The translations under genes and the position numbers were made by a program. A DNA stretch of 64,000 bases from Tessaracoccus antarcticus (GTDB lineage Bacteria > Actinomycetota > Actinomycetes > Propionibacteriales > Propionibacteriaceae), in the NCBI RefSeq assembly GCF_003688855.1, contig NZ_REFW01000001.1, positions 930,001 through 994,000 on the forward strand. The letters run 5' to 3'. The notes beneath the pieces are model-generated. The model was not told the DNA's origin. It saw nothing but the letters and a program-made list of their open reading frames with translations, and did no database searches. Numbering within the stretch: the first letter of the stretch is position 1; every line of letters begins with the position of its first letter. Below are positions 1 through 8,867 of this stretch, piece after piece.

Positions 1-663
1 CGCCCCTTCGACGGAACCGCCGTCGGAGACCGCCACGTACTCGTCGTCGCCGGAGCGCACCGAGCTGAACCCGTCTTTCGCCTCGAACGGCAACTGTGTG
101 CTGAGCTCCTGATCACGGATCGCGATGTAGGTGAGGTAGGGCGAACCCTGCACCACGGTGACGCGGCCCAGCGGTGACCCACCTGCTGAGGACTCGACGG
201 TGACGGACAGGTCATCGTAGGCCACGACCTGCCACGTGGGTCGTTCGGCCAGGGTGACCTGCACCATCGGCGCGTTCGTGCCCATGATGGTCTTCTCCGT
301 CGTGGTCACCGTGGGCAGCCCGAAGGTCAACCCGTCCTCGGTGAGGGCGAAGGACAGCGGCAGGGGGTAGACCGGCTGTGGGGCCTCGCCGAACACCAGT
401 CCGGAGAACCATCGATTCGTCGGTGGCATGAGCCCCTTGGCGAGGCGGACCGGCTTGAGGTCCTTGCTGGGTACGGTTCCCAGCCGCTCAATGGACGCTG
501 CCAGGCCGTCGGGTTGCCACGTGGCACCCTCCCCGGACTGGATGTCGGTGCCAGCGGGGGAGTTCCCGCCGGTGGAGGACTCCTCCCGTGGGGGAGACCC
601 GGTGCATCCCGCCAGAAGCAGGGCGGCCGCGGCGGCGGCCGCCATGGCACGTGAGCCCCACAT
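1..663 (-). CDS. GH81-like beta-1,3-glucanase lipoprotein (partial, C-terminus beyond the left edge)
   Basis: The start ATG is read from 663 and 221 codons are visible before the window ends. The N-terminus is a lipoprotein signal: a short basic start, an alanine/leucine core and the lipobox LLAGC with the lipidated cysteine at residue 20. A low-complexity linker follows. The segment at residues 80-103 (PPTNRWFSGLVFG, then PLPLSF two lines later) matches the conserved N-terminal signature of glycoside hydrolase family 81, whose characterised members are endo-beta-1,3-glucanases. The catalytic region is off the edge, so activity cannot be judged. Its start codon overlaps the stop of the upstream membrane-fusion gene (TGATG), placing it third in an operon with a GT2 polysaccharide synthase. 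It probably trims or releases the polymer outside the cell (inference). Confidence 0.68.
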   Translation of the reverse strand, partial: MWGSRAMAAAAAAALLLAGCTGSPPREESSTGGNSPAGTDIQSGEGATWQPDGLAASIERLGTVPSKDLKPVRLAKGLMPPTNRWFSGLVFGEAPQPVYPLPLSFALTEDGLTFGLPTVTTTEKTIMGTNAPMVQVTLAERPTWQVVAYDDLSVTVESSAGGSPLGRVTVVQGSPYLTYIAIRDQELSTQLPFEAKDGFSSVRSGDDEYVAVSDGGSVEGA

Positions 664-1397
664 CAGCGGAGCCCGATCTTGGTCAGGAACGACAGTGCCG
701 TGGTGGTGGGTCCGGCGAGGACGCCGTCGTCACGCAACTGCACCTGGGTGGTGACCGGAGTGCCATCGCGTGTGAGCGAAGCCAACACAGGGTCCGTCAG
801 AGCGTCAGACGTGAGCCGGATCACTGCCAACGCCTTCCCGTCCTCGGTCTCCACCGTGATGCTGTCGACGGTTGCCTCCAGCGTCTGGAGGTTGGGCAGC
901 ACGATGATGGCCGCGGCGCCTTCCTCCACACGGCCGTAATCGACAGGGCTGAGGGAAAAGAGTCCCTCGACCGTGCGCTCCTGGCTGACCACTCTGGCGA
1001 GGACGGCGCCGTCCGGCACGTAGGACCCAAGGGTCGCGGCCACGTCGACGAGATAGCCGTCGCTGACTGCCGTGTACGTGACCGTGCCCGTGGCCAAGTC
1101 GAGTTGGTAGGCCACAGTCGAGCCGGGCGCACCGCCCTGACTGACTGCCTGCTGCAGTGAGCTGGAGCTCACGACGAACAAGACGTCGCCTGCGCTGACT
1201 TGGTCGCCGTCCTGGGCGAGCTGTTTGTTGACTATGCCGCCGTAGCCGGAGCCGACGTCGAATGTGGGGGCCGTGACGGTGGCGGTCACGCTGTGCGCCT
1301 GCGTCATCCGCTGGTTGAACAACAGGGTCAGCGCGAAGGACAACGCGAGGACGGCGAGAATGCCGCCGAACATCTTGAGACGGGTCAGCCAGGTCAT
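663..1397 (-). CDS. Membrane-fusion (HlyD/barrel-sandwich) protein of a polysaccharide synthase
   Basis: 244 aa. I chose the ATG at 1397, which overlaps the stop of the GT2 gene by four bases (ATGA). One transmembrane helix (about residues 9-28) anchors a largely extracytoplasmic protein. A lipoyl/barrel-sandwich hairpin is visible around residues 50-80, with glycine turns in GGIVNKQLAQDGDQVSAGD, and a second half-motif follows near residues 130-160. This is the layout of membrane-fusion adaptor subunits. Such proteins pair with GT2 synthases in bacterial mixed-linkage beta-glucan systems (BgsB beside BgsA in rhizobia); a comparable role here is inferred from gene order only. It could instead be a generic adaptor stabilising the synthase exit channel. 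Confidence 0.65.
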   Translation of the reverse strand: MTWLTRLKMFGGILAVLALSFALTLLFNQRMTQAHSVTATVTAPTFDVGSGYGGIVNKQLAQDGDQVSAGDVLFVVSSSSLQQAVSQGGAPGSTVAYQLDLATGTVTYTAVSDGYLVDVAATLGSYVPDGAVLARVVSQERTVEGLFSLSPVDYGRVEEGAAAIIVLPNLQTLEATVDSITVETEDGKALAVIRLTSDALTDPVLASLTRDGTPVTTQVQLRDDGVLAGPTTTALSFLTKIGLR

Positions 1398-3178
1398 GAG
1401 ACTGCTTCCTTTGTGTGGGCTTGGGCGGCGACGAGGGCGTCGCGGTCGAATGCGGAGCCATGACGGCGAGCGAGCGCGAGGTCCGCTGACGGGTCGATGA
1501 CGGCGCGGGTGGCTTCCGGATGGGCGCGGTGGTGATCCTCGCGCCAGGCGGTCAGCACGAAGAGCCCCAGCACGAGGGTGTTGATCAGGCACCAGAACGT
1601 GGCAACGTTCATGGTGGATTGCAACAGGTCGCGCCAGATGCCGACGGCTGAGGTGATGAGCAGGAAGACGAACGTCAGAACCTGCGGCATGATGAAGTTG
1701 AAGGCGGACGTCCGCCCACCGGTCGCGCCGGTCACCGACCACTTGACGTCGATGCCGTACAGCGCGTTGCGGAAGGCCTTGAAGTAGATCGGGAAGGATG
1801 CCGCCGCCAGCAGCAGCACCTCCGGCCGGAACGTGCCCAGGATGAGCGCGGACAGCAGAATCTGCAGGACGTAGAAACCCGAGTAGTAGAGCGCCCATTC
1901 AATGGGGCCCACGGATACTGCGATCGGCCGCAGGTCAAAGAAGATTTCCAGCGCCGGCACGAACAGCAACATGCCGGTGGCGATACCGCTCAGGTAGTGG
2001 GTGGAGGTGACGAAGTACATGAGCCGCTGATCCAGCGTCAAGCGTCGTCTCGGGGACAGTGGGTTGTGGCTCAGCAGGATCTCGAACCCGCCTGTTGCCC
2101 ATCGCAGTTGCTGCTTGCTGTACGCCTCGATGGTCTCGGGGGCTTCACCCACCGCGAGGGCCTGCGGAACGAACAGCGACTTCCAGCCGCGCTCGTGCAG
2201 CAGGAGCGAGGTCCAGACGTCCTCCGACTTCGAGCCTGTGTACATGCCGCCGATCTCCTTGACGGCCTTGCGACGGAAGAGCACGTTGGTGCCCACGCAG
2301 AACGCCGCGTTGAACTCGTTGCGGCCCGGCTGGATGTAGCGGTAGAACATGGACTGCATGTAGGCAGCTCCGCGGGCGATCGTGGTGTGGAGGTTGCCGT
2401 AAACCTGCGGGGTCTGAACGAAGGCGATGGTGTCGTCGGCCATTGCCGGCAGTGTCTCCTCCAGCATTTCGGGCTTCACCACGAAATCGGCGTCGAGGAT
2501 CAGGAAGAACTCCCCGTGCGTGATCGACAGCGCGTGGTTGATGTTGCCTGCCTTGGCGCCGAAATGGGTGAGTCGGCGAATGTATCCGGCGCCCAATTCG
2601 GCTGCCAGGTCCCGGACGTCGTCGGAGTCACCGTCGTCGAGGACGTAGGTCTCGTGGAGTCCCTTCATGGCCAGGGCTGCGGTCACAGTGCGGCGGATGG
2701 TGCCCAGGTCCTCACCGAAGACGGTGATGAACACGTCGACGTCAACCTGGCGCTTGTTGAGGAACAGCGGCCAGGCCACGGCGTTCTCAGCGATGCCCAG
2801 GTCGTCATTCAGCCGGGGGTTGTAGAGACGGCGCTGCGCCTCATGATGTGCGTAGGACGGCGCCTTGTTGTAGCCGGCCAGCATCGTCCACATGCTCATC
2901 AGACCGAGGAAGACGAGGATGAGTTCGGCTCCCAGCACGAGCAACCACGGCAGCATGTCGCCGCGGTTGTCAATGCGCAGGAGGAATGCGGTGTAGGTGA
3001 TCACGCCGAGGGTCGCCAGGATCGTGAGCGCCAGCACAGCCGGGGAATAGCGGTTTCGGGTCGCCTCTCGGCGTTCTTCCACAGAGCCGGACTCCGACAG
3101 TTCATTGTCGATGTTCAGGTCCGAGAGATTGGTGGGCGCTTGGCGCAGTCTTTCTGGGCGAGATGGTCGTCTCAACAT
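1394..3178 (-). CDS. Processive GT2 glycosyltransferase (cellulose/beta-glucan synthase family)
   Basis: 594 aa membrane synthase. Two N-terminal helices (about residues 45-100) precede a cytosolic GT2 domain and at least four C-terminal helices. The family's motifs are all visible: the DVFITVFGED and LDDGDSD aspartates, the metal-binding DAD (LDADFV), the catalytic SED (GSKSEDVW, where TED is usual) and the acceptor motif QQLRW. The enzyme should polymerise a UDP-sugar and pass the chain through the membrane. No PilZ domain is present. The neighbours, a membrane-fusion protein and a GH81-type beta-1,3-glucanase, favour a beta-1,3 or mixed beta-1,3/1,4 glucan over plain cellulose (inference). 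It is the first gene of a three-gene operon with overlapping start and stop codons. Confidence 0.85.
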   Translation of the reverse strand: MLRRPSRPERLRQAPTNLSDLNIDNELSESGSVEERREATRNRYSPAVLALTILATLGVITYTAFLLRIDNRGDMLPWLLVLGAELILVFLGLMSMWTMLAGYNKAPSYAHHEAQRRLYNPRLNDDLGIAENAVAWPLFLNKRQVDVDVFITVFGEDLGTIRRTVTAALAMKGLHETYVLDDGDSDDVRDLAAELGAGYIRRLTHFGAKAGNINHALSITHGEFFLILDADFVVKPEMLEETLPAMADDTIAFVQTPQVYGNLHTTIARGAAYMQSMFYRYIQPGRNEFNAAFCVGTNVLFRRKAVKEIGGMYTGSKSEDVWTSLLLHERGWKSLFVPQALAVGEAPETIEAYSKQQLRWATGGFEILLSHNPLSPRRRLTLDQRLMYFVTSTHYLSGIATGMLLFVPALEIFFDLRPIAVSVGPIEWALYYSGFYVLQILLSALILGTFRPEVLLLAAASFPIYFKAFRNALYGIDVKWSVTGATGGRTSAFNFIMPQVLTFVFLLITSAVGIWRDLLQSTMNVATFWCLINTLVLGLFVLTAWREDHHRAHPEATRAVIDPSADLALARRHGSAFDRDALVAAQAHTKEAVS

Positions 3179-3578
3179 TGGGCATCCTTGGATTTCCGGG
3201 ACGCCGAAATGTCAGGTACGCCTCATAGGCCTCCCAGACGGCGGCCATTGGCGGGGTACGTCTCCCATAGTGAGTCATGTTGATGCAATCAGTCAACTTT
3301 GGGGGATTGGGAATCAACAATGAGGCACACCCATGGCCCTTTGTTGTCGGATATCAATAGCACGACTCTCTATTGTTCGCCGTCGTCGGCGGAGACCCCA
3401 TCCGCACGCCACCCATTGCCTCGTGGGAGTGTGGCCGCCGTGCGGGCTGGCGACGGGCTCGGCCTCACACGGGTGCAGCCCGGTCATGGTGTGGGTGGGT
3501 GGCGGCCAAGGCCTGCCTTCGTCCTCTGTCGACTTTTCGGCTCTGGCGGCCGACCCCTCCAGATGGCACAGTGTTACC
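3179..3578. other. 400-bp upstream region without a supported gene
   Basis: This stretch separates the divergent GT2 operon and the small membrane-protein gene, so it must hold both promoters. Open frames here have no recognisable protein features and unusual composition (arginine/proline-rich). A weak inverted repeat GTTGA-N9-TCAAC lies near 3278-3296. No convincing -35/-10 pair was identified. Confidence 0.4.
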
Positions 3579-3974
3579 ATGCCAAGGCCAACGATGCCTC
3601 ATCCGCACCTCGTCATTCTGCGTACGGTGGCGACCGTCGTCATCAGCTGCATCATCGCGCAGGCCGGGTGGGCCGCGGCCTTCCTCGGTGGGTCCGAGGA
3701 CTATTTCCCGTACCACCGGGTGGGTGCGGTGGTCGCCGTGGCTGCGAGCGTTCTCGGGGCCGTGGTGTATGTGGTCCTGCGTCGCTCTGCGGGCCCGGTC
3801 AATGTCGCTCTTGCGGTGGCGCTGGCTGTGGGTGTCGTGGCCCAGTACGCACTGGGGGAGGCGGGCCTGGCCTCGGTCCACATCTTTTGGGGCGTGTGGG
3901 TGGTCATGATCGCTACCGCCCTCACGTCATGGACATACCGGCACCAGATGCCAGGTGAGATGTCCGCTGCATGA
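3579..3974 (+). CDS. Small hypothetical membrane protein (four predicted helices)
   Basis: 131 aa from the ATG at 3579; a second in-frame ATG lies at 3594. An upstream extension of the same frame lacks normal protein composition, so the later start is preferred. Four hydrophobic segments are visible (about residues 12-30, 42-62, 68-88 and 94-115), with short loops and a basic C-terminal tail. I do not recognise the family. It stands alone between the divergent polysaccharide operon and the convergent AraC gene, so context says little about function. An integral inner-membrane location is the only supported statement. Confidence 0.55.
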   Translation: MPRPTMPHPHLVILRTVATVVISCIIAQAGWAAAFLGGSEDYFPYHRVGAVVAVAASVLGAVVYVVLRRSAGPVNVALAVALAVGVVAQYALGEAGLASVHIFWGVWVVMIATALTSWTYRHQMPGEMSAA

Positions 3975-4256
3975 GTTCTGCGGTCGATCGGCCCCGGTCG
4001 AAAGGTGACGGGCCCGTGACCGCTGGGCGCGGTCGAGGCCGCACGCATGACCCGCTGGTGACGGCACCGTTGCGGCTGGTGCGAGTGCTTCGTCCGATCG
4101 GGCTTCGGTGAACCAGGCTGAATCTTCGACGGAAGAGGACGGATGTGGTTGCTTTGCACGTTCGAGCAGGGTGCTGGAACGGTTCGCCTTCACATTCTGC
4201 GTGATCTCCTGTGGGTGTGTCCCGCCACTCGTGAAGCGTGAGGCGGGTGCGCTGTG

Positions 4257-5168
4257 CTACTTCGGACGTTGATAACCGGGAATCGTTGGCTGGGAGTTGT
4301 CGAGGTGGCGTCGCCGGAACTCTCGGGGCGAAATGCTGTTGATCGCACGGAACTGTCGGGAGAAATAGAAGGCGTCGGAGTATCCGACGCGTTCGGCCAC
4401 CTCCGCGATTGTTGCCGAAGTGGTGATGAGAAGCTCCCGGGCCCGTGCGCTGCGCAGTCGTTTCAGATACTCGGTGACTGTCATCCCCGTGGCTGCACGG
4501 AACAATGCGGAAAAGTGCGAGGTGCTGAGGCTGGCCATCCTGGCCAGTTCTGGGACGCCAAGTGATGAGGCCAGGTTGGCGCGCAGGTAGTCCTGCACCA
4601 GGCGAATGCTGTCCGTTGCAAGTGTCTTCTTGCCGCGCTGAACGTCTGCGGCGATGTAGGCCATCAGTTGCCACGCCGCTCCGGACGCCTCATAGAGGGT
4701 GGCGTGAGTATCGTCGATCTCGAGTGCGTCGATCACTCTCTCGATACAGGCGATGGCTCGGTGAGAGTCACGTAGCCTCACGGTCGGCCCGCCTCCTGGG
4801 TGGCGGATGAGTTGTGTGAATTCTTCGACGTCTGATCCGGTCACATGCAGCCACCAGATGCTCCACGGATCTGCTTCGTCAGCCATGTACATGTGTGGGA
4901 CCTCAGGCAGAATCACTGCGACTTCGCCAGGACCCACGTCGTGCAGAGTGTTGTCCAGCTTGATTCTGCCCCTCCCCGCGACGCACACGATCACGATCGT
5001 CTCCCGCGCACCATGACGCCGGATTCTTCCGTGCGCCGCAGCATGTGGGAAGTAGCCAGCATCCGTTACCAAGAGGCGCTCGGTCAGGGGTGAGCGCAGT
5101 GCCATCTCTACGGTGGGGGCAGACAGGACGCGCAGGCGCTGTCCCGGGAAACCGTCTCTGACGAGCAT
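4257..5168 (-). CDS. AraC-family transcriptional regulator of the adjacent sugar locus
   Basis: 303 aa. The N-terminal half is a cupin-like effector-binding domain (about residues 30-150). The C-terminal about 100 residues hold the two helix-turn-helix motifs of AraC regulators: the first around VPELARMASLSTSHFSALFR, the second around IAEVAERVGYSDAFYFSRQF, ending in ISPREFRRR. Start ATG at 5168 is preceded on the minus strand by AGGGTGG as a ribosome binding site. The gene is divergent from the glycosidase/ABC operon, the usual arrangement for a local carbohydrate-responsive activator. The inducer is not known but is probably an oligosaccharide handled by the neighbouring genes. Confidence 0.88.
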   Translation of the reverse strand: MLVRDGFPGQRLRVLSAPTVEMALRSPLTERLLVTDAGYFPHAAAHGRIRRHGARETIVIVCVAGRGRIKLDNTLHDVGPGEVAVILPEVPHMYMADEADPWSIWWLHVTGSDVEEFTQLIRHPGGGPTVRLRDSHRAIACIERVIDALEIDDTHATLYEASGAAWQLMAYIAADVQRGKKTLATDSIRLVQDYLRANLASSLGVPELARMASLSTSHFSALFRAATGMTVTEYLKRLRSARARELLITTSATIAEVAERVGYSDAFYFSRQFRAINSISPREFRRRHLDNSQPTIPGYQRPK

Positions 5169-5173
5169 GTGAC

Positions 5174-5185
5174 CACCCTAGGGTG
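5174..5185. promoter_or_regulatory. 12-bp perfect palindrome in the AraC/glycosidase divergent region
   Basis: CACCCTAGGGTG lies just upstream of the AraC start codon and overlaps its ribosome binding site. It could be an operator for autoregulation, but a chance palindrome is possible. Confidence 0.3.
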
Positions 5186-5210
5186 ATCAGGGAATCGTCC
5201 ATGTGTATCA

Positions 5211-6599
5211 GTGGAAACAACCATTCCCTTCCGTGAGGATGATCAATATCGTTCTTGTATGTCCGCCGATGTACATACTGTGACCGAGCCAGGTGCCTAC
5301 CGTCCCGTCCCCGTGGCGGAGCATCTGCCACGACGCCTCACCATCTGCCTCTGGGACTTCTCCTGGTACGTCAGGTCAGGAGAGGGTGAGCCTTTCGAGG
5401 ACCTTGATGCCGCGGCAGCGGCCACGGTCATGCGTGGTTACAACACCGTCAGGATCTGCGCCATGCCGTTCTTGCTCTTCGGAGCGGATCTGGACACGAG
5501 TGACATCACCCTCGACCGTCTTGGCGGGGAGTACGGCCAAGGGGTTCGTTGGTACGACGTGTCGTCCCCCACCCGCTTCGATGGCCGCGCGAAGCTGATC
5601 GAACTGTTCGAGGTCTGCCAACGACATGGACTGTTCATCATCTTGTCCTCGTGGGAATACCAGCAGTCCGCCTCGTTCTCGACCTCGAGTGACTGGTGGG
5701 ACGCCCTGGCTGCGGTGGATCCCGAGGACCGTTGCGTTCGGTTGGCCGACGCGTTGGCCGATCTCGTGGAGTTCGTCCGGGATCTCGGGCTGGAAGATCG
5801 GATCGCCTTCACTGAATTGCACAATGAGGTGGCCACCGGGCACCTCGTCGACGGATTGGACGCGGACACCGACCTCGCGAAGGTCGTCGCGCTCACGCCG
5901 CGCCTGGACCGTGGGTTGGCGAGGTTTCACGACCGTCAGCCGGGCCAGCCGGTCACGGTCAATTACTCCCGGGTCCCAGTGGGTGCATTCCGGGGCATCC
6001 CGCGAGAGATCGACGTCTTCATCACGCATCCGTACGTGTACGGCGTGCTGGACGAAATCACGATGGCTTTCGACTTGCGGGGCCCCCTCGCAACATTTCC
6101 ACGCGTTGCGGTGGAGGCCGCAGGGCTTTTACGTGCAGGGGCCCCGGCGGCTGACGAGTGGGTGATCACGGGCGAGATGGCCTGGAAAATGGATGCCACG
6201 ATCGTTGGACGGGGAGAAATTTTCCTGCACGACTGGGTGGATGCCGAAGCCTTCGACCGCTATTTGTACGAACGCTACGAGTCGCATCGCGTCGAGATGT
6301 CCCGGATCCTCACCACCTGGTTGGACGCGGCGGCCGATGTGGCCATTGCACGCGGCATCCCATTCGCCTTCGGTGAGGGATGGATCGGCTACACACCTCT
6401 GCACGGCAACTTCGAAGAGGGGCCGGTGGGGGCAGAATACTGCCGCTTCGCCATCCGCGAATCCGCTCGCGTCGGTGCATGGGGAACCATCGTGTGCTCC
6501 AATGCCGCGCCGCACCATTCGATGTGGGCCGATGTTGCCCTCCAGAAGTGGTGCAACGACTTCTTTCTGTCCACAGATCCCCCCGCCACACATAGCTGA
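5211..6599 (+). CDS. Cellulase-like (beta/alpha)8 glycoside hydrolase
   Basis: 462 aa from the GTG at 5211. Alternative in-frame starts are ATG 5259 and GTG 5280; none has a good Shine-Dalgarno, and most homologous-looking sequence begins after residue 40 (LTICLWDFSWY). The protein resembles the sugar-binding cellulase-like family of clan GH-A TIM barrels. A candidate acid/base glutamate sits in FTELHNEV, and later GE motifs (VITGEMAW, FAFGEGWIGY) are nucleophile candidates. There is no signal peptide, so it should act in the cytoplasm on imported oligosaccharides. It is first in an operon with a sugar ABC importer and an alpha-galactosidase. Exact substrate is unknown. Confidence 0.68.
   Translation: METTIPFREDDQYRSCMSADVHTVTEPGAYRPVPVAEHLPRRLTICLWDFSWYVRSGEGEPFEDLDAAAAATVMRGYNTVRICAMPFLLFGADLDTSDITLDRLGGEYGQGVRWYDVSSPTRFDGRAKLIELFEVCQRHGLFIILSSWEYQQSASFSTSSDWWDALAAVDPEDRCVRLADALADLVEFVRDLGLEDRIAFTELHNEVATGHLVDGLDADTDLAKVVALTPRLDRGLARFHDRQPGQPVTVNYSRVPVGAFRGIPREIDVFITHPYVYGVLDEITMAFDLRGPLATFPRVAVEAAGLLRAGAPAADEWVITGEMAWKMDATIVGRGEIFLHDWVDAEAFDRYLYERYESHRVEMSRILTTWLDAAADVAIARGIPFAFGEGWIGYTPLHGNFEEGPVGAEYCRFAIRESARVGAWGTIVCSNAAPHHSMWADVALQKWCNDFFLSTDPPATHS
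5257..5278. promoter_or_regulatory. Inverted repeat GTATGT-N10-ACATAC, candidate operator
   Basis: The arms GTATGT and ACATAC are perfect complements separated by ten bases. The repeat ends two bases before the GTG at 5280, a possible start of the glycosidase. If translation starts there, the repeat sits where a regulator would control transcription; if translation starts at 5211 it is inside the coding region. Confidence 0.35.
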
Positions 6600-6629
6600 A
6601 CCACTTCTCGTCAAGGAGGACGACCCATC

Positions 6630-7934
6630 ATGTCCGTTTCACCGCACCTCACCCGAAGAGGCTTTGTCCTTGGAACCATCGGCCTCAGTACGGCTGCAAT
6701 CCTCAGTGGATGTGCCACGAAGGGCACGGAAACGAAGGGGGACGCAACCAACGGCGGCGGCACGCCAGCAGCTGCCGCGATCACGCTGCAGTCGTCCCTG
6801 TCGGATCCCCTGCCCAAGAAAGCCCTCGAGTCCATCGTGGCGGCGTATCCCGGAGACGTCACTCTGAACACGGTGGCCATCGAGCAGTTCAGGGCTCAGC
6901 TGTCGACCTACCTGACCTCGCAGAATCCCCCGGATGTGCTTACCTGGTACGCCGGCTCCGTAGCCCGTGACTACGCCAAGAACGGCTACCTGCTGGACAT
7001 CTCCGACCTGTGGGTGGAGAAGGGGCCGGCGGCGTCGTACTCGACGGCGCTCAAAGAGCTGTCCACCAGCGACGACGGCAAGCAGGTTTTCATGCCAACC
7101 AACTACTACTGGTGGGGCGTTTTCTACCTGCGGTCGTCCTTCAAGAAGTGGGGTGTCTCCGAACCCAAGACGTGGGAGGAGTTCATCGCGCTGTGCGACA
7201 CCCTCAAATCCAAAGGCGTCAACCCGCTGTCCAATGGCGTCGGTACCACTCCGTGGATGGCATCCGGCTGGTTCGACATCCTGAACCTTCGCGTGAACGG
7301 TGCCGCCTTCCACCGGGAACTACTGACCGGCAAACACTCGTTCGACAGTCCTGAAGTTCGCAAGGTGATGGACTACTACACCCAGATCGTCCCGTACTTC
7401 GATCCCAACATGACGGCTTACGCATGGCAGGACGCGGTCACGCCTCTGGTCCAGGGCAAGAACGCCATGTACCTGGTGGGTGCGTTCATCAGCCAGAACA
7501 TCACCGAGGGGGACCCGGACGATCTGGACTTCTTCTCGGTGCCCGTCATCGACCAATCCATCCCGGTGGCGGAGGAGGCACCCACCGACGGCTACTTCGC
7601 GAGCGCGAAGACCAAGAACGTGGAGAGCACGAAAGCCTTCCTCGGCTACCTCGCCAGCGCCGAGGCCCAGCAGAAGTTCATCGAGGCGGCCGGATCATCC
7701 AACCTGCCCACCTCACCGGACGTGGACGTCAGCAAGTTCTCGCCGTTGGTGCAGAAGGGCCTCAAGACGCTCGCGGATGCCGACCAGATCACACAGTTCT
7801 TCAACCGTGACTCCTCCGACGCTCTTCAGACCACTGCCGACGCGGCGCTCACGAAGTTCCTCGCCAAGCCGCAGGAGGTCGATTCCATCCTCAAGGAGTG
7901 GCAGGCCGCCGCCCAACGGGTGTTCAACTCGTGA
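6630..7934 (+). CDS. Sugar ABC transporter substrate-binding lipoprotein (family 1)
   Basis: 434 aa. Start ATG 6630 has a strong AAGGAGGA ribosome binding site nine bases upstream. The leader combines a twin-arginine motif (LTRRGFVLG) with a lipobox ending ILSGC, so export of a folded lipoprotein by Tat is likely. The mature protein has the pattern of extracellular solute-binding family 1, including YWWGVFYLRSSFKKWG, AMYLVGAFI and YFASAKTKN segments typical of oligosaccharide binders. It captures the sugar outside the membrane and delivers it to the two permeases encoded next. Substrate is inferred to be an alpha-galactoside from the downstream GH36 enzyme. Confidence 0.9.
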   Translation: MSVSPHLTRRGFVLGTIGLSTAAILSGCATKGTETKGDATNGGGTPAAAAITLQSSLSDPLPKKALESIVAAYPGDVTLNTVAIEQFRAQLSTYLTSQNPPDVLTWYAGSVARDYAKNGYLLDISDLWVEKGPAASYSTALKELSTSDDGKQVFMPTNYYWWGVFYLRSSFKKWGVSEPKTWEEFIALCDTLKSKGVNPLSNGVGTTPWMASGWFDILNLRVNGAAFHRELLTGKHSFDSPEVRKVMDYYTQIVPYFDPNMTAYAWQDAVTPLVQGKNAMYLVGAFISQNITEGDPDDLDFFSVPVIDQSIPVAEEAPTDGYFASAKTKNVESTKAFLGYLASAEAQQKFIEAAGSSNLPTSPDVDVSKFSPLVQKGLKTLADADQITQFFNRDSSDALQTTADAALTKFLAKPQEVDSILKEWQAAAQRVFNS

Positions 7935-8866
7935 GCCAGGCCGCCAGCCTCGCCTCACGTGGACGGGCTCGGGCTGGACCGGACGGCACCAGACATCGTC
8001 GGCGACTCAATCGTGTTCCGCCGCTGATCTGGGCGTTCCTGCTGGTGCCGCTCGTTTTCGAAGTGGCGTGGGTCTTCTGGCCGGCGCTCAACAGCTTCTA
8101 CATCTCCCTGACGAAGTGGAACGGTGCGGGTGACCCGCGCTACATCGGGCTTCGCAACTTTCAGATGTTGGCCGCCGACCCGATCTTCATCCAGGCTCTG
8201 GTCAACAACGTCATCTGGGTCATCGGTTTCGGTGGCGCTTCCGTCGTGATCGGCATGTGCCTGGCGTTGGCCCTCAACAAACCACGGAAGGGGGTGGGGC
8301 TGTACCGCAGCGCCATCTATCTACCGATGGTGTTTTCCCTGGCCGTGACCGGACTCTTCTGGCGGTTGTTGTACCAGCCAGACGGTGCCGTCAACACATT
8401 CCTCGGGGCGATAGGGCTGGAAGGGATCGAACGGCAGTGGCTCGCCGATCCCTCGACGGCGTTGTACGCGGTGCTGATTGCGGCGGTCTGGCGTCAGTGC
8501 GGCTACATCATGGTCCTCTACCTCGCCGGTCTGAAGGGAGTCGACCCCGCACTGGAGGAGGCAGCCGCCGTGGACGGGGCCAACGCCTGGCAACGCTTCT
8601 GGCAGATCGTCATGCCCCAGTTGCGAGGCGTCAACTCGGTCGTGTTCGCGATCACCGTCATCGACTCGCTGCGGACCTTCGACATTGTCTGGGCGATGAC
8701 TCGTGGCGGTCCCTACAACTCCACACAGTTGCTCTCGACGTACATGTACCAGACAAGCTTCACAGTCGTGAATCTGGGCTATGGCTCAGCCATTGCCGTC
8801 GTGATCTTCCTGTTCGCCATTCTCTTCATCATCGGATACCTGGCCCGATCCGGGAAGGAGGACTGA
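7931..8866 (+). CDS. Sugar ABC transporter permease (MalF type)
   Basis: 311 aa from GTG 7931, which overlaps the stop of the binding-protein gene (GTGA). Six hydrophobic segments are visible. The cytoplasmic EAA loop, which docks the ATPase, is clear as EEAAAVDGANAWQRFWQIVMP. MalF-type members form a heterodimer with a MalG-type partner, encoded immediately downstream. No ATPase gene is in this operon, which is usual for CUT1 sugar importers in actinobacteria that share an MsiK-like ATPase (established for Streptomyces; inferred here). Confidence 0.92.
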   Translation: MSQAASLASRGRARAGPDGTRHRRRLNRVPPLIWAFLLVPLVFEVAWVFWPALNSFYISLTKWNGAGDPRYIGLRNFQMLAADPIFIQALVNNVIWVIGFGGASVVIGMCLALALNKPRKGVGLYRSAIYLPMVFSLAVTGLFWRLLYQPDGAVNTFLGAIGLEGIERQWLADPSTALYAVLIAAVWRQCGYIMVLYLAGLKGVDPALEEAAAVDGANAWQRFWQIVMPQLRGVNSVVFAITVIDSLRTFDIVWAMTRGGPYNSTQLLSTYMYQTSFTVVNLGYGSAIAVVIFLFAILFIIGYLARSGKED

Positions 8867-8867
8867 C

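Noticed and set aside
663..1898. A 411-codon minus-strand frame reaching into the GT2 gene
   Set aside because: Only its last 244 codons look like protein; the rest is a shadow of the GT2 gene in another frame.
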